64,000 nucleotides of DNA from the NCBI GenBank assembly GCA_044222195.1, contig JBGANS010000015.1:1-64000 (forward strand). Reading direction: 5' to 3'. A model generated the notes under the pieces. That model was not told where the DNA came from. It saw nothing but the letters and a program-made list of their open reading frames with translations, and ran no database searches. Made by a program: the position numbers and the translations under genes. Positions 36,499 through 43,805 of the stretch are shown in pieces (position 1 is the first letter of the stretch; every line of letters begins with the position of its first letter). Source of the DNA: JAHBXE01 sp044222195 (GTDB taxonomy: Bacteria > Planctomycetota > Phycisphaerae > Phycisphaerales > UBA1924).

Positions 36499-37330
36499 TT
36501 GGTTCTTCGACCGGCTTGCGATCCACGGTAAGCCTGACCGGATGGCCAAACCAGGCGTTGACGCCGCCGGGACCGGGGTACTTGTCGTCCAGGACTCTGG
36601 TCACCGCGCCAATGTCGGTCTTCGACGGTGCCCAGCCGCCATCCACATCCGGAAAGTCGATCTTGCAGTTCTCGCACTTCTCGGGCGAGGTGAACCGGAT
36701 CGGGCACCAGAAGCTCTCAACGTTTCGCAGCATCTCCGTGCCCAGCGACCAGATGCCCGTCATCCAGTCGCAGTACAGACACCAGATCAGGTCGTACCCC
36801 ACCAGCCCGCTGAACTTGTGCCGACTCACGTTCACCCAGTCTCTCTGCGGGTACTTCGGGAACTTCACCAACCAGATGAGCGGCGGATACAGAACGATTT
36901 CCGCCAATCGAACGATGTTGAACAGCGGCACCGCCAGGGCGGTCCACCACACCGCCAGGTGGTTCCTTGCCGGTCCGACCTTTCGGCTCATCGTCCTGTG
37001 AATCTTGGGACCCTTGCGGACGCCCGGATGCATCGCCTCGTGCATGCGAGACCAGACAATCAGGGTAAACGCCTGAGCGACCAGGCATGCCAGAGACAGG
37101 AGGATGAGCCTGCTGAAAGTTTGTTCATCCCTGTTCGCCCAGACCACGATGGCCGCGATCCACGGGGCGGTGGTGAAGTAGAACACGATGAGATCCAGCG
37201 CCGGGGCAACCGCCGCGACATCACACAGCCGCTTTCCGACGGGCCCTGATCGGGCGGCGATGTGAAAGAGGGAAGCGCTGAGCAGCAGCGCCACGAAGCA
37301 CGCCGCACCGAAAATGGCAATCTCGATCAT
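36485..37330 (-). CDS. Unknown polytopic membrane protein with a cysteine-rich C-terminal part
   Basis: A 281-residue protein with about four transmembrane helices in its first 175 residues (MIEIAIFGAACFVALLLSAS; LDLIVFYFTTAPWIAAIVVW; LILLSLACLVAQAFTLIVW; WTALAVPLFNIVRLAEIVLY). The C-terminal soluble part has LIWCLYCDWMTGIWSLG and WCPIRFTSPEKCENCKIDFP, so five cysteines including a CxxC pair, and DVDGGWAPS. This suggests metal or disulfide chemistry. I do not recognise the family. It overlaps frr tail-to-tail by 14 bases. Confidence 0.65.
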   Translation of the reverse strand: MIEIAIFGAACFVALLLSASLFHIAARSGPVGKRLCDVAAVAPALDLIVFYFTTAPWIAAIVVWANRDEQTFSRLILLSLACLVAQAFTLIVWSRMHEAMHPGVRKGPKIHRTMSRKVGPARNHLAVWWTALAVPLFNIVRLAEIVLYPPLIWLVKFPKYPQRDWVNVSRHKFSGLVGYDLIWCLYCDWMTGIWSLGTEMLRNVESFWCPIRFTSPEKCENCKIDFPDVDGGWAPSKTDIGAVTRVLDDKYPGPGGVNAWFGHPVRLTVDRKPVEEPIKPA

Positions 37331-37335
37331 GGGTC

Positions 37336-37749
37336 TCAGAATACTGGCTTCCGCTGGCCAACACCCGCCGTGCGGTTTCCCACTTCGGAGAACCCCGAAA
37401 ACAGCCCTCGACTTGGCGATTTCTTCACCCATTCTGGCTTGAACAAACACACGTCCCGTGGTAGGTTGCCGCCGGAGGCCCCGGAGGCGGGGCGGTTGGT
37501 TCTTCGGCGATCGCGAGAGGGAATGGAGTCCGTCCGCGGGAGCAGCTTTTCGAGCTGATCAAGCGAGTACGGCGTCGGATGTATCGGTAACTCCCGATGC
37601 ACCCGGCGAGACAGCGGTTCGGCCCCGGGCCCCAACCCGGCCGTCGAGCGCGGGTGCGGCGTGAGCGTGTGGAGGATGCGCTCATACCCCTGCCTCGACG
37701 GCCGGTTGCTTTTTTGGGGTCTTTCCGGACCGTGTAACGCGGTCGACAT
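37336..37749 (-). CDS. Doubtful small basic protein in a 441-base gap
   Basis: The gap 37331-37771 has no clear gene. The best candidate is this 137-residue minus-strand frame (start MSTALHGPERPQKSNR). It is Arg/Pro-rich with one natural-looking segment, HRELPIHPTPYSLDQLEKLL. Its stop lies five bases before the membrane-protein start at 37330. It has no visible ribosome-binding site and no recognised domain. The region could instead be non-coding leader for that gene and for the divergent PqiA-like gene. I saw no match to RNase P, tmRNA or SRP RNA signatures. Confidence 0.25.
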   Translation of the reverse strand: MSTALHGPERPQKSNRPSRQGYERILHTLTPHPRSTAGLGPGAEPLSRRVHRELPIHPTPYSLDQLEKLLPRTDSIPSRDRRRTNRPASGASGGNLPRDVCLFKPEWVKKSPSRGLFSGFSEVGNRTAGVGQRKPVF

Positions 37750-37771
37750 ATTTACCCAACAATGGTCCCGA

Positions 37772-38374
37772 GTGAGTGACGCGCCCGGTGGATCTCTGGT
37801 GACCTGTCTGCGCTGCGGCCTGACGCAGCGGCTGCTCGTCCCACCCCGCGGATGCCGGTCCTGCTGCTCCGCCTGCCACGCCGAGTTTCTCCGTCCCCGG
37901 GCGCGGGGCGCCATCGCGGGCTCAGCGGCGTGCGCCCTGGGCGCGCTTCTTCTCTACCCGGCGGCCGTGCTGCTCCCCGTCATCGAACTCACCAAGTTCG
38001 GACACGCCCACCCCGTCACCGTCTGGTCGGGCGCCGTCGACCTGATCACCAGCGGCCAGCCGGGTGTGGGCGTGCTCGTCTTTCTCTGCTCGATCGTCAT
38101 TCCCGTGTTGAAGATTGTCGGCATCATCGCGCTCGACGTCGACCGCTCCTGGCGCCGCGCCGGCGCTCGACGGCTTGCTCATCGTCTCATCGACTGGATC
38201 GGGCGATGGAGCATGCTCGACGTGCTGCTCGTCGCGCTCCTGGTCGCCGCGATCAAGCTCGGCAACTGGGCGAACATTCACCCGGGGCCCGGCGCGGCGG
38301 CGTTCGCGTCCATGGTGGTGCTGAGCATGACCGCCTCGGCCCTGTTCAAACCGCCGCCCGGAGTCGCTTCATGA
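37772..38374 (+). CDS. PqiA-like membrane protein (single module)
   Basis: A 200-residue protein corresponding to one half of the PqiA/YebS family, whose E. coli members have two such modules (about 417 residues). A zinc-ribbon-like N-terminus (LVTCLRCGLTQ, then CRSCCSACHAEF) is followed by four helices, including LLYPAAVLLPVIELTKFGH and VLVFLCSIVIPVLKIVGIIA. SMLDVLLVALLVAAIKLGNW is a family hallmark. The start is probably the GTG before SDAPGGSLV; a GTG/ATG-type start up to 37 codons upstream cannot be excluded. It overlaps the following MCE gene (ATGA). Together they would move lipids between envelope membranes. Confidence 0.85.
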   Translation: MSDAPGGSLVTCLRCGLTQRLLVPPRGCRSCCSACHAEFLRPRARGAIAGSAACALGALLLYPAAVLLPVIELTKFGHAHPVTVWSGAVDLITSGQPGVGVLVFLCSIVIPVLKIVGIIALDVDRSWRRAGARRLAHRLIDWIGRWSMLDVLLVALLVAAIKLGNWANIHPGPGAAAFASMVVLSMTASALFKPPPGVAS

Positions 38375-39252
38375 GTTCGGTGCCCACATCTGAAGTCACG
38401 GCCATCGCTTCGAACGCCGGTTCGCGGTGGTTCTGGCTCGTTCCCCTGCTGGCGGTGATCGCGGCGGGCGCGCTCGGGTACGACGCATGGCGGCACCGGG
38501 GGCCGATCATCACCATCGAGTTTCCCCAGGGCGCTGGAATCAGCGCCGGCGATCCCGTCATGCTTCGCGGTGTCCGGGTCGGCGAGGTAACCCGCGTCGC
38601 CATGACTCGCGACTTGACGACTGTGGAGGTCCTGGCGCGGCTGCACAAGGACGCTTCTGCGCTCGCCGTGGAAGGATCGCGGTTCTGGATCGTCCGGCCC
38701 GAAATTAGTGCCGGACGGGTGTCGGGCCTCGACACGCTGCTCGGCCCTCGCTACCTGCAGTGCGATCCAGGATCCGGCAAGCCGAGCGCCCGATTTGCCG
38801 GCCTGAATCGGCCTCCGGCGGGCGGCACTACAGATGGGCTTGAGCTTGTCATTGAGGCGACCCAGAGCGGGTCGCTCGGAGCCGACTCACCGATTGTGTA
38901 TCGGGGTGTTCGCGTCGGAACCGTTCGCGGGATTTCGCTTGCACCAGACGCCCGGCGCGTTGAAATCGCTGTCGTGATCGACGCCCCCTACGGAAACCTC
39001 GTGCGAACCAACACCCAGTTCTGGAATGCCGGCGGCCTGGGCCTCGATTGGGGGCTCATTCGCGGCCTCAAGGTGCAGGCGGGCTCGCTTGAAACGCTCG
39101 TCGCTGGCGGAATCGCCTTTGCCACGCCAACACGCGCGGGAGAACCGGTGCAGGACGGGCACCGGTTCGGACTCTCCGATGAAGCCAAGAAAGAGTGGCT
39201 CGACTGGGCGCCGACGATCGAGATCAAGCCTGCCGATGCCCCGGCGAAGTGA
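38371..39252 (+). CDS. PqiB-like protein with two MCE domains
   Basis: A 293-residue protein with one N-terminal helix (WFWLVPLLAVIAAGALGYDA) and two MCE (mammalian cell entry) domains. The first is about residues 48-140 (ITIEFPQGAGISAGDPVMLR) and the second about 155-250 (IEATQSGSLGADSPIVYRGV). E. coli PqiB has three and YebT seven, so this is a short form. MCE proteins form hexameric tunnels for phospholipids across the periplasm. The start overlaps the stop of the PqiA-like gene, indicating coupling. No PqiC-like lipoprotein follows. Confidence 0.88.
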   Translation: MSSVPTSEVTAIASNAGSRWFWLVPLLAVIAAGALGYDAWRHRGPIITIEFPQGAGISAGDPVMLRGVRVGEVTRVAMTRDLTTVEVLARLHKDASALAVEGSRFWIVRPEISAGRVSGLDTLLGPRYLQCDPGSGKPSARFAGLNRPPAGGTTDGLELVIEATQSGSLGADSPIVYRGVRVGTVRGISLAPDARRVEIAVVIDAPYGNLVRTNTQFWNAGGLGLDWGLIRGLKVQAGSLETLVAGGIAFATPTRAGEPVQDGHRFGLSDEAKKEWLDWAPTIEIKPADAPAK

Positions 39253-39262
39253 TGCTCCGCGG

Positions 39263-40054
39263 CTACGGCCGAACCCGTCCCGGTACCGGGAAGAAGGTGT
39301 AGTCGCGCGTCGTGTTCTCGACTTCGCAGATGATGTTGGGCACGGGCACCATCGTCTTGACGTGCAGGTCGACGTAGCAGAGTGACGTCTCGGTGCCCTT
39401 CTCGGAATACCACTGCTGGCCCCGGTCCGCATCCCACTCATAGCAATAGATCGGGTACGAACCCAGCAGCCACGTCTTGGTGGTGTCGACCACCTCGGGC
39501 ATCGGCCCGCCGCCGGCGGGGATCAGGGTTCGCTGAAAGTCTCCATCCAGCCCATGGTCGTTGATCACGTAACTCGATCCGACGAGGTCGTACATCGATT
39601 CCGCCTGCTCAAATCCCGCGATGGGGAGATTGGTCTGCTTCGCCCCCTTGTCGCACGGCGACCGGAACGCGTCGAGCGCCTGCGGTGCACTCTCAGCATC
39701 GCCGGGGTTCGACGGTGAATCCAGGTAGCCATTGAGCGGCCGCCGCTCGGCGCCAAACTCGTTGAACCCGCACACCGGCGCCGCGCCCTTCTTGCCGCCA
39801 AAGAGCCCCCCGACGATCCCTTCGCCGCCCTGAAGCAGCGGGCCTTTCATCTGCGGCAGGCAGTTCTTGAAGTCCGCCAGGTACAGCGATGTCGCCAGGC
39901 CCAGTTGCCGGACCTTCGATCCGCACACGACGACGCGAGATTGCGTCCGTGCCGAGCCCAGGCTCGGCAACACAATCGCAATGATCACCGCGATGATCGC
40001 GATCACGACCAGCAACTCGATCAGCGTAAATCCGCGGCGATGCGTCACAACCAC
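39263..40054 (-). CDS. Prepilin-like protein (type II pseudopilin N-terminus)
   Basis: A 263-residue protein whose N-terminus RRGFTLIELLVVIAIIAVII has the prepilin peptidase site (G|F) and the Glu-5 of type IV pilin-like proteins. The rest is a soluble domain with CGSKVRQLGLATSLYLADF, as in the large planctomycete family of DUF1559-like or H-X9-DG prepilin-like proteins. Those are numerous in planctomycetes and of unclear function. The start is GTG. It converges with the PqiB-like gene, ten bases apart. No pilus or type II secretion genes are in the window. Confidence 0.82.
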   Translation of the reverse strand: MVVTHRRGFTLIELLVVIAIIAVIIAIVLPSLGSARTQSRVVVCGSKVRQLGLATSLYLADFKNCLPQMKGPLLQGGEGIVGGLFGGKKGAAPVCGFNEFGAERRPLNGYLDSPSNPGDAESAPQALDAFRSPCDKGAKQTNLPIAGFEQAESMYDLVGSSYVINDHGLDGDFQRTLIPAGGGPMPEVVDTTKTWLLGSYPIYCYEWDADRGQQWYSEKGTETSLCYVDLHVKTMVPVPNIICEVENTTRDYTFFPVPGRVRP

Positions 40055-40111
40055 AGTGTATTCGATCTCCGCCCCGACGCCAGCCCCACCCGGTCTTTGT
40101 AGTGCCTTTCC

Positions 40112-40330
40112 CTATTCATCTCCGCACTCGCGCCGGACCTTCTCCTGGAGCTCCGACACGTGATCCAAGCCTTTCACGGCGGTCCGGATCTTGGCCTCGA
40201 GCGGGTCGATAAAGTCCTTCTCAAACTGCCGTCGAGCCCCGTCATCCCACGAGTCCGAGATCGCCCGCCACCTCGTCTTGAGCTGTTTCACCGCATCCAT
40301 CAGGTTGGCCTTCGCGACGTTGATGCTCAC
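40112..40330 (-). CDS. WXG100-like small helical protein C
   Basis: A 72-residue, highly charged helical protein. LKTRWRAISDSWDDGARRQF followed by EKDFIDPLEAKIRTAVKGLD predicts two helices around a W-x-D turn, as in WXG100/ESAT-6 proteins where Trp-x-Gly sits between antiparallel helices. Here Gly is replaced and followed by an F-x-K-x-F stretch. The GTG start overlaps the stop of the preceding gene (GTGA). It is the last gene of a three-gene unit. WXG100 proteins are substrates of type VII secretion; assignment here rests on the pattern only. Confidence 0.6.
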   Translation of the reverse strand: MSINVAKANLMDAVKQLKTRWRAISDSWDDGARRQFEKDFIDPLEAKIRTAVKGLDHVSELQEKVRRECGDE

Positions 40331-40890
40331 TCGGGCGTGCCCTCCGGCTTGGCCGCGCCCGATGGATCGGCCATGTCGGGCGAAAGTTGCCCGGGCGTAT
40401 CGGTGGTGGGCGGGGCGATGCGCGTGTACTCATCAAGGTTGCCGAGCATCCGCTCCAGCCGCGCGACCGCGACCGGCACATCCCGGTGCAGAAACTCGGT
40501 CAGGCCGTGGGTGGATGTCTTGTACAGCATCGCTTCGCGGTCCCAGACCGGTCCCCACCGCTTCACCGCTTCAAACCTCGCCTGCGCGTGGCCGAGCAGC
40601 ATCTTGGCTCGGTCGAGCGCCTTCTCCTCTTCCACCACGGACGCGGGCTCGGGCGCGGCGATGATCCGCTTGCGCATGATGTCCGTCTTGATCTTGTTGA
40701 TGCCCTCTTCCTTGAGACGAACCTGTCGCTTCCAATACGCCGGGCGATCGTGGTTCAGCCAGGACGAGACGCGGTTGATATCCGCATCCACCGACGACAG
40801 CGCCGACACGATCGCGTCCGAAAAGTCCAGCATGGCCACCTTGGCCTGCTTGAGCGCTTCGGTCGAACTGATGCGCGCCGACTCGGCCAT
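40327..40890 (-). CDS. Helical protein B of the WXG100-like cassette
   Basis: A 187-residue, almost fully alpha-helical protein without signal peptide or membrane helix. ALKQAKVAMLDFSDAIVSAL begins a long first helix. VSSWLNHDRPAYWKRQVRLK, with two Trp, lies near residues 42-62. A Lys/Glu-rich coiled coil follows (about 60-120, EEEKALDRAKMLLGHAQARF). The C-terminal 30 residues are Pro/Thr-rich and probably disordered. It starts three bases after gene A and overlaps gene C. I do not recognise a named family. Co-occurrence with two WXG-like neighbours suggests a partner or longer substrate of the same system. Confidence 0.6.
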   Translation of the reverse strand: MAESARISSTEALKQAKVAMLDFSDAIVSALSSVDADINRVSSWLNHDRPAYWKRQVRLKEEGINKIKTDIMRKRIIAAPEPASVVEEEKALDRAKMLLGHAQARFEAVKRWGPVWDREAMLYKTSTHGLTEFLHRDVPVAVARLERMLGNLDEYTRIAPPTTDTPGQLSPDMADPSGAAKPEGTPE

Positions 40891-40893
40891 GGT

Positions 40894-41166
40894 TCACCGC
40901 TGCTGCAGATATTCTTCGATCTTCTCCGCCTTGCGAACCAGGAACGGCACGTGCCGGTCCGCCGCGTCCGCAAACCGGACCAGCACGCGTGTGGTCTGCT
41001 CAAACTCTTCGGCGAACTTGGTGTGCTCCTGGTCACGCCAGCTCTGGCCCAGTTCGCCGAGCTTGGCCTGCAGGACGGCCATCTGGTCTCGGAGCTGGGA
41101 GCTCATGCGCTTGAGGTCCTGCGCAAAGCGGCGGAGTTCAGCGGGATCGACGACGGCTTTGGCCAT
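40894..41166 (-). CDS. WXG100-like small helical protein A
   Basis: A 90-residue protein. LRRFAQDLKRMSSQLRDQMA forms a first helix, LGQSWRDQEHTKFAEEFEQT contains the WXG-like turn, and RFADAADRHVPFLVRKAEKI forms the second helix, ending EEYLQQR. Length, central Trp and helix-turn-helix shape match the WXG100/ESAT-6 superfamily, although the Gly is replaced by Asp (WRD). The start is the ATG of MAKAVVDP; a TTG lies two codons earlier. It heads the A-B-C unit. No FtsK/EssC-type ATPase is in the window. Confidence 0.68.
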   Translation of the reverse strand: MAKAVVDPAELRRFAQDLKRMSSQLRDQMAVLQAKLGELGQSWRDQEHTKFAEEFEQTTRVLVRFADAADRHVPFLVRKAEKIEEYLQQR

Positions 41167-41301
41167 GTCCAAGGGTAGGGCGGGGGTATCTCCGCTTTGG
41201 CCGCGATTCGTCGGAACACGACCGACCCCCGGGCTAGACTTCCGCCCTCAATTTAGACCTCACCGCCCGGCCCGCCGGGCCCAGCCATTACCGAGTGCCG
41301 T

Positions 41302-42684
41302 ATGCCCGAAGCCACCACCACCGAGCGTCCCAACAAGGTCTCCATCTCCGACGCCGGCCCCGCCCGCAAGAAGATCACCATCCAGGTCCCGGCGGAGACG
41401 GTCTCCGAAAAGCTCCGCGGCTCCATGGACGTCTTCCTGGGCGAAGCCCAACTCCCCGGCTTCCGCAAGGGCCGCGCTCCCCGGGGCCTTGTCGAGAAGC
41501 GGTTCGGCCAGACCATGCGCGATGAAGCCAAGCAGCAGCTGGTGGCCGCGGCGTACCAGGACGCGATCAAGAACTCCAATCTCAAGATCGTCGGCGATCC
41601 GTTCAGCGAGACGCTGCAGGATGTCCAGCTCAAGGACGGCCAGCCCCTCGAGTTCGAGCTCGAGGTCGAGGTCATGCCCGAGTTCACGCTTCCTTCGCTC
41701 GATGGCATCGCCGTCAAGCGCCCGCTGCTCGAAGTCGCGGAGGCGATGGTGCAGGAAGAGTTCAGCAAACTCCGGATCAACGAGGGTCGCCTCGAATCCC
41801 GTGACACGGCGGACCCCGGTGACTACCTGACCGGGCGCGGAAAGATGGTCGGCAAGGACGGCAAGGAGTTCTACGACATCAACGGCGCGGTCGTGCAGAA
41901 GCCGACGCCCGACAAGAAGGGCCAGGGGATGATCCTGGGCATTCTCGTTCCAGACTTCGACGCCCAGTTTGGTTCTCCCAAGCCCGGCGAAACCGTGACA
42001 ATCAAGGCCAAGGGGCCCGAGCAGCATGAAGTCGAGGGCATCCGCAACAACGATCTCACGATCACCTTTGAGGTCGAGCGCATTGACCGGATCATCGCGG
42101 CCGAAACCGAGGTACTCCTCAAGCAGTTCGGCATGGAGAATGAAGAGCAGCTTCTGTTCGCGATCCGGCAGCGCATGGGCCAGCGCGTCATGATCCAGCA
42201 GCAGTCCGCGATGCGCCAGCAGATCGCGGCGTATCTCGTCAAGGGCGTCGAGATGGAACTGCCCCAGCGTCTCACCGCCCAGCAGGCCGTCCGCACGCTT
42301 GAACGGCAGCGCCTCGAACTCATGTACCGCGGCGTCGAGGCCTCGGTCATCGAGCAGCGCATGGCCGAACTCCGCAACGCCTCGGGCCACCTCGCGGCCG
42401 GCGAGCTCAAGCGCTTCTTCATCATGAGCCGGATCGCCGACGACCTGAATATCCAGGTCACCGAGGGCGAGATGAACGGCCGGATCGCCCAGCTCGCGGC
42501 CGAACGTGGCGTGCGGGTTGAAGCCCTTCGCCAGGAACTCATCCAGCGGAACCAGGTCTACGGCATCTTTCAGCAGATCCGCGAGCACAAGACATTCGAT
42601 GCTCTGATGGCCAAGGCCGCCGTGACCGACGTGCCCCTCGATGAGTTCAACAAGCTCATGGAAGCCGAGCGTCGCGGCGGTTGA
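41302..42684 (+). CDS. tig: Trigger factor
   Basis: A 460-residue ribosome-associated chaperone. The ribosome-binding signature GFRKGRAPRGLVEKRFG is at about residues 52-68. A middle domain with GQGMILGILVPDF (about 210-225) corresponds to the FKBP-like module, though its prolyl isomerase residues look poorly conserved. The long helical C-terminal arms (ETEVLLKQFGMENEEQLLFA onward) are complete. It is divergent from the WXG100-like cassette. clpP and clpX, common neighbours, are absent. Confidence 0.92.
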   Translation: MPEATTTERPNKVSISDAGPARKKITIQVPAETVSEKLRGSMDVFLGEAQLPGFRKGRAPRGLVEKRFGQTMRDEAKQQLVAAAYQDAIKNSNLKIVGDPFSETLQDVQLKDGQPLEFELEVEVMPEFTLPSLDGIAVKRPLLEVAEAMVQEEFSKLRINEGRLESRDTADPGDYLTGRGKMVGKDGKEFYDINGAVVQKPTPDKKGQGMILGILVPDFDAQFGSPKPGETVTIKAKGPEQHEVEGIRNNDLTITFEVERIDRIIAAETEVLLKQFGMENEEQLLFAIRQRMGQRVMIQQQSAMRQQIAAYLVKGVEMELPQRLTAQQAVRTLERQRLELMYRGVEASVIEQRMAELRNASGHLAAGELKRFFIMSRIADDLNIQVTEGEMNGRIAQLAAERGVRVEALRQELIQRNQVYGIFQQIREHKTFDALMAKAAVTDVPLDEFNKLMEAERRGG

Positions 42685-42715
42685 AAACGCTTCACCCGCG
42701 GCTAAAGCCTTTTGT

Positions 42716-43039
42716 TCAAGCCTTGTGCGACACACCGGGCTCATTGAGCGACCCGCACTTCGGGCAGATGACCCCGTATTCACCGGAGGCCTGCTGCGAG
42801 ACGTCCGTGCCGCAGGTCCAGCACACCGGCTGATCCAGCCTTGAGGTCATGCCGTTGACCGCCATCGCGATGGTCGCCACCGCGAAACCGATCACCGGCC
42901 AGATAGGTAGTGCAGCCCACGACACGGCGCCGATGACGGCGATCGTCGTCGCCACCAGGACCGCAAATACACGCAGGCGCATGCGCTGCATCCACGTGCG
43001 CTGGGCGGGTTCGCTCTGAGTTTCACGCGGCTGGTTCAT
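42716..43039 (-). CDS. Small membrane protein with a C-terminal zinc ribbon
   Basis: A 107-residue protein. Two hydrophobic segments (VFAVLVATTIAVIGAVSWAA and IWPVIGFAVATIAMAVNGM) form a membrane hairpin at about residues 24-68. The C-terminus has VCWTCGTDVSQQ and VICPKCGSLNEPG, two CxxC knuckles of a zinc ribbon. The frame stays open upstream, but the ATG of MNQPRETQ gives a coherent protein. It follows the PH-domain gene in the same direction, which also has a zinc ribbon. Function unknown. Confidence 0.7.
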   Translation of the reverse strand: MNQPRETQSEPAQRTWMQRMRLRVFAVLVATTIAVIGAVSWAALPIWPVIGFAVATIAMAVNGMTSRLDQPVCWTCGTDVSQQASGEYGVICPKCGSLNEPGVSHKA

Positions 43040-43082
43040 CCGGGGGCCATCGTAGGTACGAGTTCGGGACGGACAAGTTTCC

Positions 43083-43694
43083 CTACATCGGTCTGTATTG
43101 ATCAATAATCTCGCGAATCCGGTCGGGATTCCGGATCCCCTGCACAGTGATCTCCAGCCCGTCCTGGCCCGCGCTGGAAATGCCGATCCCGCCGATCCCC
43201 ATGATCCGCTCGCGGAAGGTCTGCGTGATCTGGATGTTGCGCACATCCTCGTGCAGAATCTCACTCGTAAATCGGCTCAGAAGCCCCAGGCGTTCGATGG
43301 TGCGCTTGTTGGTCACCTCCAGGCACGACCCGAGGTTCTTCACCTTCCACACCGTGAAGATCCCAAGGAAGACGACCGCGGCGGCGACGCAGACCCAGAC
43401 CGTCGCGTTTCCGGGCCGCTGAGTCAGAAAGTACACCACGCCGGAGATCGAGGCGATCAGCCCGATCGAAAGGCCCAGGAAAGTCAGGGGCCTGGCCCGG
43501 AGCATCTCGGGACGGACCCTCAGGATCTGCCTTTCAGGCTCCGAATCGGTCGCCGCAGTTCGCGCCGGACTCGAGCCGGCCTTGGCTTCAAAGAGATTGA
43601 TGTCCCCGCAGTGCGGGCACTTCACTTTCTTGCCCGCCGCGTCATCGGGCGCCTGAATCAGCTTCTCGCACCTGTCGCACGCCTTGGTGATCAT
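43083..43694 (-). CDS. Bacterial PH-domain membrane protein with N-terminal zinc ribbon
   Basis: A 203-residue protein. The zinc ribbon is ACDRCEKLIQAPDDAAGKKV plus KCPHCGDINLFE (residues 5-37). Two transmembrane helices follow (LTFLGLSIGLIASISGVVYF; VWVCVAAAVVFLGIFTVWKV). The C-terminal domain (about 120-200) has the YdbS/bPH_2 pattern: LEVTNKRTIERLGLLSRFTS, ILHEDVRNIQITQTFRERIM, GIGGIGISSAGQDGLEITVQ and a final helix. Such domains are common in membrane-associated proteins, and their ligands are mostly unknown. Confidence 0.8.
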   Translation of the reverse strand: MITKACDRCEKLIQAPDDAAGKKVKCPHCGDINLFEAKAGSSPARTAATDSEPERQILRVRPEMLRARPLTFLGLSIGLIASISGVVYFLTQRPGNATVWVCVAAAVVFLGIFTVWKVKNLGSCLEVTNKRTIERLGLLSRFTSEILHEDVRNIQITQTFRERIMGIGGIGISSAGQDGLEITVQGIRNPDRIREIIDQYRPM

Positions 43695-43805
43695 GCTTGA
43701 GCCTACCCCCGTTTGCCCCGCCCCGCTTCCGATCAGTTTCTTGGCACTCTTCTTTCGGCACTTTCAGCCGCGCCGCTCCTCCGCCGGGCGATAGGCTTGG
43801 CCGTC

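Noticed and set aside
37331..37771. Possible RNase P RNA, tmRNA or SRP RNA
   Set aside because: None of the conserved core sequences I know for these RNAs is present on either strand.
42684..42716. Terminator between trigger factor and the convergent gene
   Set aside because: There is only a four-base stem (GGCT/AGCC) before TTTT, too weak to call.
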